Below the pieces are notes generated by a model. It worked only from the letters and a program-made list of their open reading frames with translations. It did not search any database and had not been told where the DNA came from. A DNA stretch of 64,000 nucleotides from Ulota crispa (Eukaryota > Streptophyta > Bryopsida > Orthotrichales > Orthotrichaceae): positions 23,121,419 through 23,185,418 of the forward strand of contig OY987243.1 of NCBI GenBank assembly GCA_963920765.1, given 5' to 3'. The translations under genes and the position numbers were made by a program. Below, in pieces: positions 38,197 through 50,093 of this stretch. Position 1 is the stretch's first letter; each line of letters starts with the position of its first letter.

Positions 38197-40167
38197 TAAA
38201 ATGGAAGTTTTGCCTACATTTCAATTCCAGATTTCGAATGGACATGTGCGAAGCATAGGCAAGGCGTTGGGCAAGGCACGCTTGTTTTACTGAAGCACAC
38301 ATTCTAGCGTAGTTTAATTGGGTTGCTGCATAATACAATGACCTAATCGAGATTCTTTGGAAAAAACCACGCTAAAAATTCCTTTCTGATTGTGATGAAT
38401 GAAAGATTGAAACCATCCATTGACTCGATCTTCGTAAATGGTGTATTGAAAGGTTAAAGCATTGATCAACACATGGACCTCCAAAAACAATCATTGAATG
38501 ATTGTATGGCTATAAATTGCAAGAAAGGAAGCTTTGCACCTATAAAATTTACTTAAAATAAGTATGAGTAAGTACCTTAATGGAAAAGTGCTAAATGGAT
38601 GTAGCCCCTTTATAGTATATGTGCTTGTTTTCAGCAAGCAAACATATTTCCACATTCTACAACAAATTATATTTAAGCTACAAAATATCCTTACATTTCG
38701 AACTATGCAAACAAGGCAACGCACTATTTCAAAAAGAAAGTAGAATTACAGTTCCTTAAAATTAAAGTTAAAGAAAGCAGTTACGTGCAAATTAACATTC
38801 TAGAATGTACACGAGTGGTACATTCTAAGATAAACGGGGTACGTTATCCAGTGCAGGTGCGTCTCGATTACTTTCCCGAAGTTCCTGTTTAAAGCTCCGA
38901 GGTGGCAAAATCTACCCAATGGGAACCTGACAAGTCAGCATGAAATGACTCAGAAAAGTAGCCGCTCGAGGGGATTGGGCATCGCCAGCAGAATCCTGGC
39001 AACGACAGCAATCCCGTACGCGCTCCATGTGGCTGGCGCTCCCGCATCCCCGCACCATTGATTTTGAATTGTTTTTTCTGTCCTTGCAAGCGCGAATTTC
39101 TGAAATGGCCGCCTGGATGGCAGTGCCAGGTGCAAATTCCTCAGAATTTGCCATTTTTTCTTTTGGCTTGAGGTTATTTTTTTGTCCGGTAGTTTTAGTG
39201 TCAGTTTTTATCTGTTTGCCGTGCAAAAGATTTGACTTCGGGAGGCAACAAAAAGGTTCGAATTATTTCTCGGGATGAACCAGAGGTTGCGGTTTGTTCA
39301 TGGCACGCCTGACGAGGCATCGAGAGTTTATCGTTGCTTTGGGCGGCGTTTAAGCTTATTAAGCTTACAAGCCAGCCAGGGTTTCAGTTGCCGGCGCTTA
39401 TAATTTATTTTAGTGTTCTTTTATTGCGAGCGTTACGTTTGCTCCTGGGTTCTTGTGACAACAGAATCCACCTTATTTCGTGACCTAGGGTTTCGATGAG
39501 AGGCACAACGGTGGCGAGTTCTGGAATGGCGCGTATGGAGTGGTGCTTAGGGTTTCGTTTTTTGCTAAAAAAAATCTGAGGCTATGGAGAATAGCGTAAT
39601 TTGAGCTGTTGAGCTACCGGTTGAGGTTTTAGTGTTAGTGTGTGTTTTCGATGGCCTCGGGGAGCGTGTTGGAGAATTCTGCTCTCGATGGCGTCCAGGT
39701 GAAATCATAATTGCGTTTTTGGAGTGAGGATCGGATGAAGTGGCTGGTAATGTTTTGCGAAGATGGCGGACTGGATCAACGTTCTTGTGATCGCTCCTTG
39801 GTGTGAAATTTGAGCTCCGGGAGCAAGGGAGACTATAGTTGCTCGGCGATGTTGGGAATGGCTGTCGAAGATGTTTCATGGCGAATTCTTCTACCAGGAT
39901 TTTAAGCATGAAATGGATTGCTTTTACTGACTGGCTATGACATGATGATTTTTAGTGGAAATTCGATTGTGGTGTAATTGGAAGGTTTGGTCCTCTGATC
40001 GTTCTCATGGAGTCCAGAGGTTATGTGGTCTTACATGAATTGACACTGGTATAGTGAGTATGTGACACGGGAGGATGCCCTCGTACTGCATTGGATGAGA
40101 ATGACACCGGGAAGGTGATCGTCGCAGAAGTTGTTAGAAGTAGTAGGTGTGATAGAAAAGCAGCAAG
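38197..40167. other. 5' flank of the two-pore channel gene
   Basis: Left part AT-rich, right part (about 38880-40160) mixed composition and probably promoter plus 5' UTR. A minus-strand frame at 38912-39226 (MANSEEFAPGTAIQAAISEI within it) has plausible codon use but no domain I recognise; it might be a small divergent gene. Confidence 0.35.
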
Positions 40168-43100
40168 ATGAGGAAGAAGGTCAGAAAGAAGACCCCTCTC
40201 CCCGAGATACAGGAGGAGGGGCTTCTCACTCCTCTTCGGAGAGGGCAATCAGCGTATGTGCAATCGACAAGTATGGATCTTAGGCGGTTCACCGATTTGG
40301 AGTATGGACCGCAAAGCGAGTCCTCCTTAACCTCACATGTGGAGATGGCAGCTGCTTTGGTTGATCAGGTAATTAATCATTCCCTGCATGTGTTCACGTC
40401 TGTTGCTCCTTCATTCTTTCTCTTGTGGTCATAATTTGCGTCATGGTCTTTAGGGAGAGCACTAAAGAGCTGTGTAGGAATCACTTTGTGTACAAGAGTC
40501 AAACCTGCTGAGATCAAATAATTATCTTTGTACATGAAATTTTATGCTATTTCGAAGTAGGAGGTTGCAGATCACTTTTGAAGTTTAGTTGACAATTTGA
40601 TTTTTATTCACGGATCAGTGGCTGTAGAGCCAAGTTATTCTCGCACTATTTGCCAATATGTCTAACGAAGTGAATGAATTGATGAGCTGCTGTTGGTAAT
40701 AAGAGTCATTATAGGAGTTGGATTTAGGTCTCTAACTGTTTTAGCATTCTCTACTTTGGTTGAAATTCTATAAATATTGGCGAGCAGGCTAATATGGAAT
40801 GGGATCCACTACTCGGACTCTCTGATTGATTTTCTCCAATCATGATGTCCAAGTGCCGGTAATATTGGATATCGTACTTGAAGAATGAAAATAACCATCA
40901 GAAGATCCAGTCTTTGATGGTCGATGTATGTTGCAGGCCATGCTGGGCAGGTGGATGCCATTGGCTGTGGTCTATCACAAGGATTATCAAAGTGCCAAGA
41001 GAGCTTTTCTTACGTACCACAAATTATCCTTTGCAAGAGGCTTCATATATATTCTGTTGATGGTCCTACCATTTTTCGAGGTTGGTGATACTACTCTTAA
41101 TGAAAGTAAACGTTGCGTTTTTTATAATATTTAGATTTTTTCAAATCCGTTTTCATTTATTTTTACTTTTATTGAAGCAGAAAAATTTGTCTCACCGCAA
41201 GGACACAAGTATACACGCTGTTGATAATATTTTTTTCAAGTTGAGGGAGTGCAACTGCATGGTTTCGTTGAACTAGTGTTTTACGACAGAACAAGGAAAG
41301 ATTACGTATGTGTTATAAGGTTTTGAAAAATCCTTTTGGTTTGTTAAATAGATGGACGGATAGCTTAACATTAGTCAGAGTTGATGAAGTCAGATACTTG
41401 ATAGAGTTTAAATGTGTTGTCTGTAAAATTTGTTTAGAAAGGTTAATCTTTGAGAGGACTCTGAGAACGTTTGGGCTTTATTCTGTAGATTCCAGCATGG
41501 TGCAATCACGACCTGCCACATCCTTGTGGAGACCCCAAAAAGTATCCTCTTAGCGGTTTACCATATATTCAAACGTGGGTATCTGGGACTATTCAGGTTT
41601 GCATTCTCTTCTGGTTGTATGCTAACAAGCTCCTATTTTTCCCCCCTAGCGGCCATTGTCGATAGTTTACCTCCTTGTGAACCTTGTAATATTCTTCGAA
41701 GCTGTTTTAACTTTGCTGGTCTGAAAACCATGGCATGCATCTGAGAGGCGATTACTCGTTTATTTATAGAGCAACGAAACTAGCAAGGAACCTCCATTCG
41801 AGTGCTTCATACTTTAGTCTTGGGGATCAAGTTGCTAACGTTGCACTTTGGATAGCTGAAAGTATTTAAACCAATTTTACAGGTGCTGTGTGTGTTGGTG
41901 CTGGCCTGCTCGGTATGGCTGCAATGGTATTTTCTGAGGTCGCTATTCTGGATTAATCGCGTGGGAGTCTACAAGGTTTTTTTTCGGTCCTTGAATGCCT
42001 CATGATGTCCTGAATTATACTCTTTCCATATACTTTCATGTCCATCAATGAGTATTCGACAATTATTGATCAATGCACATCTACTACCGATTCATACTAC
42101 TTAACTGTTGATCAAAAGTGTTTTGTTCGACGGTGCGGAGCAGGTGGTGGTTCTGGGTTTAATGGTGGTGTCTACAGCTGCATCTTCCCTTGGACTAGCC
42201 GCATTGCGTGGGATTAATATATCGATGTACACACGGCTGCTAATTCCCATTGTCTTCAGCAGGTAAATTTCTGACCCGAGTCAAGTTCTAAGACGCCGAT
42301 GTTTTTTTGGATTCTTAGAAAATGTATGGTCGTCAAGTTTCTTCGCATGCAGAGTGAGTAATCTTTACTGGCAATCTTTTGTATGCTCATGACGTGCAGT
42401 GTAGATGAATACTTCATTTATGTCGTATATTTACAATTTTTTATATCTCTTTGAGTTTGTTCACCCCGGCTCACTTCTTGCATATGTATAGTTACGTCAG
42501 ATTGACCGTGCATTAGAATTAAGTGGGTTGTGAGGCAAACTTTTGGATGATATGATAGATGAAAATGATATGGCTGACTTGATATTTCATCTTTGACGAT
42601 AGGGCCATACGAGGTTGCTTCCGGATGACTCTACGGATCGTACACACCTTTCTGGATATTGCGGTATTACCTTAAATCAATACTCCTGTCTCAATTTGTC
42701 TAGCTTGCCCTGTTTCAGGTTGTACTTTGTCACTTCGCATGAAGAAATACGTGGTGGCTGAAGTTTCTGATGCAACTTTTTAACTTACCTCTTATAAGTT
42801 CTCTTTGTGCTTGTGTCCTTGTGGATATTAGGTGCTGGTAGGGATATTTGTATTAATCTCAGCTTGGCTGGCAACGACAATATTTTCGGAGACTGCAGAT
42901 GAATTCAAGAATTTCAGCACATCACTACTCAGCCTGTTTGTGTTGTTGACAACTGCCAACAACCCTGTGGTTTGGGCTTCAACATATAATGCAAACCGTT
43001 TTGCATTCTTCTTCTTTTTCTTCTATATGATTATGGGGCTGTATTTCTTGATGAACCTGGCTTTCTCTGTGATCTACAGCAGCTACAAGCAACAGGTATT

Positions 43101-45726
43101 CTAACTAACCTTTTTTTTGATTGAAACGTTTATTAGCTTTTTCACGGTTCCAGTGAGATGGTTTTGAAGAGCAGGTTTTATTGAGCGATTCTTTGCTCTC
43201 AATAATGTTGTGCTTGGTGGGAAACTCTTCAGAAAATACGATATTTTTTGAATGCAGTAAACCTCTAACGTGTGACAAAGGTCAATTATACACCGAGTGT
43301 GTTGTTCCTTTGTCTGGTGTCATACTTAGGTTTATACCTCTGCTTGTCTTGCAGATGGCGGTTGAGGTTGCCAAACGTATAACAGCTCGACAAGGAAATT
43401 TGAGGGCGGCTTTCAGTTTATTGGACACACGCCACCAAGAATGGATAGATGGTGCAACAATGATTGCCCTATTCCTTGCCATTGGACGCTACAGGTGAGT
43501 GCTTGTGATTATAGTCCATTATGGTTAACAGTGTCCAAGAGAATCGAATGGGTCCATCTGCTTGTATACAAACAGTTGGGTAACAGAGTAAATTATAGTT
43601 GGTGGCTCTAATTTCCTTGTGGTTGGCATCTTTTTATGTCATTTTTGATAAACAATTGCTGACCCAGGCACTTATAAATATTTTCCTGGTTTTTGGGTGG
43701 GTCAAAGGCATATACCGGATGTTCGAGCTCGTGCAAGCCGACTTTTCCTCGCTCTTAACAAACGTGGAGATTTCAAGATCTGGTCTGATGAGTTTGAAGA
43801 ACTTTGTGATGTTATTGCTAAAGAGGTGGAAAGGCAACCAGACATCGCACGTCTAAAGCGGCGCCGTAGTACTACAGATCTGCACTTCGTGAAACACCCC
43901 TTTTACAACTATGTTATCTGGGCCTTGACGTTGTCTTCATTATCAATTGCCATCGCTGCACTCAATGTACATTATTAAAACTCTTACTACATATTTGTCT
44001 TTGGATTTGGGAGGTTTTTTGTATTCTTAAATTTCCTGATCCCGAACACCTCAGTAGTGTTAAATTCTTTGAATAGTATGAGAAGGGAAAGATCCTCACA
44101 GCATCCTTTACTAAATTTCGTACAGTTTCTTAAGTTGACTTTACGGTGTGAACCCGTTCGAAATGTCTTATTTAAATCCGATGCATGGTTGAATTGGCTC
44201 GAAGGTCTGACATCTGCAGCCTGGTATGTGTTAATATAGGTCTCTGGACCGGTGCAGATGATATTGATAAATCTTGAGTTCGTATTTGGTAAGCGCTATT
44301 AATGACCATCTCTAATAGTATTATTTCGTTTGTGAGATGATGTGGGGCTTTGTCATGGTTTTGCTAAATGCTGGTTCTTGGCTCTTTTAATATGCATTTA
44401 AGATCTTCTATTGCCCCTCATTCAGTTGCCACTTGTACTCAAACTTCCTGTTAAGAAAATGACTGGATTTCGATTCATAATGAGCTCTTTTTCTCATTGT
44501 GCAGGCTGGATTTTCGTTATGGATGGTGTGCTCAAGATCTGTGTACAAGGGTGGTCGTCTTATTGGCGGACACTTGTAAATCGCTTTGATTTTGTTGTCG
44601 CAATTGCGATTGTAGCCCTTCAAGCGGCATGTTTTTACTACGTTGATTCTCGATCCTGGTGAGTGGTCTTTATTCCAGACTCTTGCAGCATACCATTCCA
44701 CGTAGCTGACTTGAAGAAAAATACTGCAATATGTTTAGTAATTACACCGTTCATTCCATTTAGTGCCATCCATGATTCAATGTGCTACTAGAGTAGCTTG
44801 CTGTGGAGTAAACGAGTTTTCATGTAAATAATATACCATGGAATCACCATCAAGTGGCTTTTGAGTGAACGATCACTCAATCAGCAAGTGGCCTAATCAA
44901 GATCTTAATCTCACTAAATGATGTTCTAGTCATATCTATCAATAGATATGCTAATACCTGGTGCTTGAATTAACATGAAACCTACGTAGTAGCATACACT
45001 AAATAGTAGAAATGGTGTATTGCTTTATAAGGAGACCGGCACTATGTTATTTGCTAACTATATCGCTTCTCATAGTTATACGTTCTCATTGATTTCGTGT
45101 TCAGGGTGTCCTACTTCATCATCGCTCGGTGTTTCCGTATACTTGCACTTATGACCATGAGCTCCCGCTGGCGTCTGATGGGTGAAACATTGGTGCATGT
45201 GATTCCTGCAACCGCTCCTATATTGGCCCTCCAGTTCCTTGTGTGTTCCGTCTTTGCCCTACTGGGCATGCACCTCTTTGGGGGGCTCATATATAAGGAC
45301 AACCCAGCATTGGAAGGGACAGAATATGCACATCACAAGTTTTATGGATTCAACTTCAACGATTACCCTTCCGCAATGGCGACTTGCTTCAATCTCTGTG
45401 TGGTAAACAAGTGGTATGTGTTCATGGACGCTTATGCAGCAGTCACTGGAACAATGTGGAGTCGAGCTTACTTCATAGCTTTCTGGGCAATTGCAGTTGC
45501 TTTCACTCTCAATGTTGTGGTTGCTTTCTTTGCGGAGGCGTTCACTAGCCAAATGGAGAAAACCGAGAAGCTCAAGGCTCGAGAGAAGAGACGCTCTGAG
45601 GAAGATCTGTTACCTCGGCATGGGACGCTGCTGAGGAAGAAGTCCATTGGCGGTGGCTTGCCGCGCAGAACAGCCAAATCCTTGTCGTACTATGACTTGT
45701 ATGAAGATATTGTTCAGAAATCTTAA
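40168..45726 (+). CDS. TPC: Two-pore cation channel, type-2-like, about thirteen exons
   Basis: Voltage-gated-like channel with two six-helix repeats, expected in vacuolar or other endomembranes. Exons: 40168-40368, 40937-41080, 41489-41596, 41650 to about 41718 or 41782, 41883-41975, 42144-42262, 42603-42663, 42832-43095, 43355-43494, 43708-43966, 44077-44119, 44505-44658, 45105-45726; about 760-780 residues. First pore: TTANNPVVWASTYNANR; second pore: NLCVVNKWYVFMDAY. The S4 helix of repeat I is IRGCFRMTLRIVHTF and of repeat II IIARCFRILALMTMSSRWR. The linker has two EF-hand-like loops, both degenerate. The N terminus has EEGLLTPL, a dileucine-like sorting motif. The pore residues and weak EF hands differ from AtTPC1 and fit the bryophyte type-2 group. 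One stretch (41719-41882) does not thread cleanly: the open frame shifts by one base there. Confidence 0.88.
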
Positions 45727-46754
45727 AGGAAGTAAGCTGCTTCAAAACTGATGCCTTTTATCCTTTTTGAGCCTTGTAAGCGACAGTTTTCCTGAATGTG
45801 TTTATACTTTAGCAAAAAAGCATGTTAGTTGTTAAAACTTGATAGCTGTTTAAAACGAAAGCTAGGACATCATGGCTAATCATCAGCCAAATGGCTGTTT
45901 GTGGCGGCTATCTTGAGAGGGTGGGCAATCTTTGTCCAGTATAGAGAGAGCTCACTTAGTTTACCTTACATTGGAACCTCAGTAACTCAGGTTCTAACCA
46001 TTCTATTGTGTATTTTTATAATTCTGCACTTCCAGTTCTGCTCCTTTTTTATATGCTAAAAACCTGGCAGCAGTGTTGTAGTTCTGAAGTCGTACTCAGC
46101 CTGTCACTTGCCTTACCGTAATACTTTTCATCTTCTTTAGAGATAGGATAGTACGATACGAGTCGGTATTCTGAGGTCATGGGTGTCTCGATGTGCCTCA
46201 CCTGGGCTGTTTGCGAGACCATGGCTGATCGTTTCTTTTTCAAGTTGTGCAAATTCTAGTACTCGGTGCCTGCAGTCATTGCTTCAAGCAATGCTAGGAT
46301 GAGAGATTGTCATTCTGGCTGATGGTGCAGTAGATGGGGCTTCTTATGGAAGTCATTAAAGGTAACAAACAACGATTGTATCTGTTTGTTTTAGGTCTTA
46401 TGCTTTGGTTTAAGCTAAGTCCTAAATCTTAAACCCTAATCTGTAAAATCCTTACCTACTCTGAATCTGGAAATGATTTTCCTCAATTTTTACTGACAGT
46501 TCAAAACTTTATACGTCCTGACTACGACGTCAAATCCAAATAAGGTGACCAGTTGCCTTCACACCAGCGTCTGGTAATGGTATATACGGAGGTAAAATTC
46601 ATTTGCTAAGCATTGTTCCAAGCAACGCTTGCTTAGGAGAATTGCTACTTACCAATATTTTCTGAACAAAACTTTATAGGGAGGTTGTACCATGTGGAAT
46701 CAACAACTTCAAAGTTTTTGATAGCCGTATCCAGTGCTTATTACCGGTCCTTAA
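45727..46754. other. 3' flank of the channel gene
   Basis: Contains the presumed 3' UTR. No further gene was recognised; the short minus-strand frame at 46049-46252 has no domain. Confidence 0.4.
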
Positions 46755-46800
46755 CCCCTAAAGGACCAAAGAGCCCAATATGGCCAAATGGGGTTCTTGG
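46755..46800. mobile_element. Left end of a TTAA-family element (A10)
   Basis: TTAA followed by CCCCTAAAGGACCAAAGAGC, a good match to A5 and A8. No right end could be paired with confidence. The region to 48211 is AT-rich; overlapping open frames at 46685-47306 on both strands look like chance within the element. Confidence 0.6.
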
Positions 46801-48215
46801 AGGTGTAAAAGTGACAAAAAAGGGGTATTGCATGCTCAAATTTTGGTTTGCCACTGAAGTCCAAATGGAGCTAAAAGTCCAACAAAACTTTTGGATTGGC
46901 TTGTTGTTCCTTGAAGCCTCTAGATTTTGCACCCAAACATTTGAGTTTACTAGTTTTGATATTAAAACTATTAGTGGGAGTGTATATAGGCATTGTACAT
47001 TGCATTGTGGATGGAGGAATTTTGGATGGGATGAGTTGGAAGCACACTCTCCCATATATAAGAGAGAAGGTTGGTGATGTGTCACTTTTTTTTCTCTCAA
47101 TTGGGCATAGTTTTTGTAGCTTTAAAGTAGTGAGCCAGCTAGATCCACTTACTTTGAATGACCATAAGTTTTGGAGTTTGTTCCCATTTGAGGAGTTTTT
47201 TTTTTTTTCCATCAAGTATAGCCAAACATGGTCTCATGGGATCAACCATTATGTAATTTTTTTTATTGGGAAAAAATCACATCAAAGTCCAAAATCCACA
47301 TTGTGAAATGCTACCTAAATTAACAAATACGAGATTCTCGACGATGGGGAATTTGGAGATTTACTTGGATTTGAAATTAGACTAGCCTTAAATTTTTGAT
47401 TGATAGTTGGGTACAGAATGGCTAGTTTGGATTGTATAAATACTTGTTCAACTTCTAAAAATTGAGGGAATGTGCTGAAGGTTCCATATTGGAGGTATGC
47501 AAAATTTTGTTAGCAAGACGCTTAGAGGTTAAGCAAAGCTTGTGTAGGTGGCTCACTCTCATTGGATCTCATGACATTGGTTTATAAATGGTAATCAAGT
47601 TGAATCAAATATGCTACAAAATGGTGAAAGTTTGCCTACTATCATTGTTTGTTTGTGTTGTATGACCTTAGACACATGGATGCATATGATTTGCAGATTG
47701 ATAGTGTGTATTACCTATATTGAAACATACAACATTGAAACAATTTTCATAACTTGTGAACTAAACTTTGGACAATAAAAAACCAATGCTTGTAACATAG
47801 TGAATTTCTTGATGTAAGTTGTTGGCCACAACCTATTGTGTTGACCTTACTCTATTTGCTAACCTTGTATGGATCATGTGCACTTGCATGCTAGTTCATA
47901 ACCAAAAATTGGGTTTGAAAGGTCTATTACCTAATATAGGATTTGTGCATGGTGCTTACCCAAATGAACCAAAGATTGATGCTTGTAACATTCTAACTAA
48001 ACGTTGTTCAATCTACAATCTTTTGCTAGGGTTAGACATAACCTAATTCACTTCATTTGATTGAGATCATGATTGAATGCTAGCTCAATATAGTACAATA
48101 ATGGTTGAAGGCTTGTGCCTAGGGTTTTGGAGCTTTTTTGGAAGAAATAGACAATGCTTGTGTGTCCATTAATTAATTTGAAAGGTTTTCCAACTTTGGC
48201 TATCATGTGCTTTAA

Positions 48216-48285
48216 CCCCTAAGCGCCCAAGCTGACCAAAAGGGTCCGTGATCCTATCTTATTTTGAAAAGCTAGGCGCTTAGTG
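48216..48285. mobile_element. 70-bp TTAA-family miniature hairpin
   Basis: TTAA on both sides; left end CCCCTAAGCGCCCAAGC, right end GCTAGGCGCTTAGTG. Essentially two inverted ends with about 35 bases between. Confidence 0.7.
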
Positions 48286-48289
48286 TTAA

Positions 48290-49269
48290 ATTAAAGTAGT
48301 AAAGTCTTGGTTAAGTCTTCTTGATTAAGTGCCAAGATTTGTATACTATGTGTTACATTTATCTAGAAGACTATGCTGCCCAAATTAAAAACAAGCTCTC
48401 CTAATTAAGATTAAAATCTTTCGTACTTGTGGTTGCACAAACATATTGGTTTCTCAAAAAATCCATTAAGTTTACAACTTCTTTATGTACATTAATGTCA
48501 TAACTTTGCAATTGCACTTAATAGTATTTTAATGGAAGTTTCAACTCATTTGTGAAGTTTGTTACTAGGGGGCCATCTTTGACTCCTTTTCAACGTATGC
48601 CATAGCTAAATGTTATTGTTGGAGACTAGCTATCAATTCCTAAACAATATTAGTTGTCTTGACCCAAAAGGATGGAAGATAACGAGATTTGTCAACAAGT
48701 TTGTAAACCAGGATTTCATTAAGATAACAGAAGACAAACACAAGGTGAATTGTTCTTTCCTTCACAAGAATTATGCACACCTTTCAAAGATTTCTTTCAA
48801 ATGATTTTAATTATAAACATACTGCTCTTTCTGTTTTTACTGTATACTTGACATTTATGTTTATTTGGTAAAATCATGTCACATTTCACCATTACCTTCA
48901 TACAAATTATCAACTCATGGCCGTTGCTACTTCCAAAATGATGTACAACGGCCTGAATATGTTTTCCATGAATCACGAGTTTTAATTTATACAAGACAAA
49001 TTGAAAATTGGCATTTAGCCAGAATGATTTGGTGAATAAAGCTACCCGTGCTTTTAACACGATGTTAATCACTTGTATGTGTTACATGTGTAGCGCATTT
49101 GGCTCTTGCTATTGTTACCCAATCTCATGTAAGTAGCGGTATCATGGGATGTAATGGATTTTCTTACGCAAGGCATGCTTATTTGGTGTGTACATTGTTT
49201 CTTTCAAAATCTAATCCTCTTCACAGTAGTTGGTTGGTTAGCAAACAGCCTCTGCAGCTCACAGATTTA
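48290..49269. other. No gene seen
   Basis: AT-rich spacer. Frames at 48610 (plus) and 48797 (minus) show no domain. Confidence 0.35.
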
Positions 49270-49665
49270 AGGTAGCAGCATCATAAGCGCTGTGTCCCCA
49301 TAGTCGTCATCTGACAATGGCAGGGGCTAATTAATTAAAAAATAATTGATTGTGGGTGACTAAATGTTGGTTATGGGTGATAAAGTGATGGTTGTGGGTG
49401 ACTAGCCTGAGGTTTTGAGTACTCATCTCACTATTTAAGAACCAACAAACCTTGTTTTCAGCATCTCTTACACATGGTTCCTACAATTTCAGTGATTTTG
49501 GACTTTTGAAAAATCTTTGTGAACAAATGCTTGCAGTTGGAACCTTGAAGTTGATGCCATTATTTTTTATTTCCACTTCCTAACTTACAGTATTTTTTTC
49601 AAAGTTAGTCAATTGTTTTACCTACTCCAAAACACTTATTTCCACGCTTATGGGTGCGCCTACCT
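49270..49665. mobile_element. MITE, family M, copy 2 (TA target)
   Basis: 396 bp, ends AGGTAGCAGCATCATAAGC and GCTTATGGGTGCGCCTACCT, TA outside. Shares TGTCCCCATA and a GTCGTCA-like phrase with copy 1 at 4392-4705. The interior has repeated GGTTATGGGTGA / GGTTGTGGGTGA phrases near 49340-49400. It lies about 430 bp past the CCS stop. Confidence 0.75.
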
Positions 49666-50093
49666 TAGATATATGCAGGGCTCAAGGTTTTACTCAAATT
49701 TGATATTTCTGTGTGACGTGTCCACAACTACGCGAATGATTGGGATCTGTCATTGACTTATGCAGCACAGATTACTATCGCAATCGAAAATTTGGGATGA
49801 TGCAATGGATATGAGCACTGATGTTAGCAGTCACAAGTGGATTCAAATTGACATTCACAAGGAGAATTACGACAACCATCACCAGGACGTCTCTTTTGTC
49901 CAATGACTACACAAACACATTACAACTCCCTCTTATTCCATGACAGCTAATAGCCCACAACAGAAACGTCACAATCAGAGACGCAGAATCGGTACATTCC
50001 ATCAAGCTTGGAACTATAATCTGATCAGACTTTCCCATGTAAGAGGACTCAACAAGATGGCAGCTCTGCAAAACCTACTCATGCAAATCGACC

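Noticed and set aside
38912-39226. Minus-strand 104-residue frame upstream of the channel gene
   Set aside because: The start of the protein looks plausible but no family is recognised and no splice structure could be supported; left as a note in the flank entry.
46685-47306. Overlapping 114-136-residue frames on both strands
   Set aside because: They begin inside the A10 element end, have no domain, and open on both strands as expected from an AT-poor patch of repeat.
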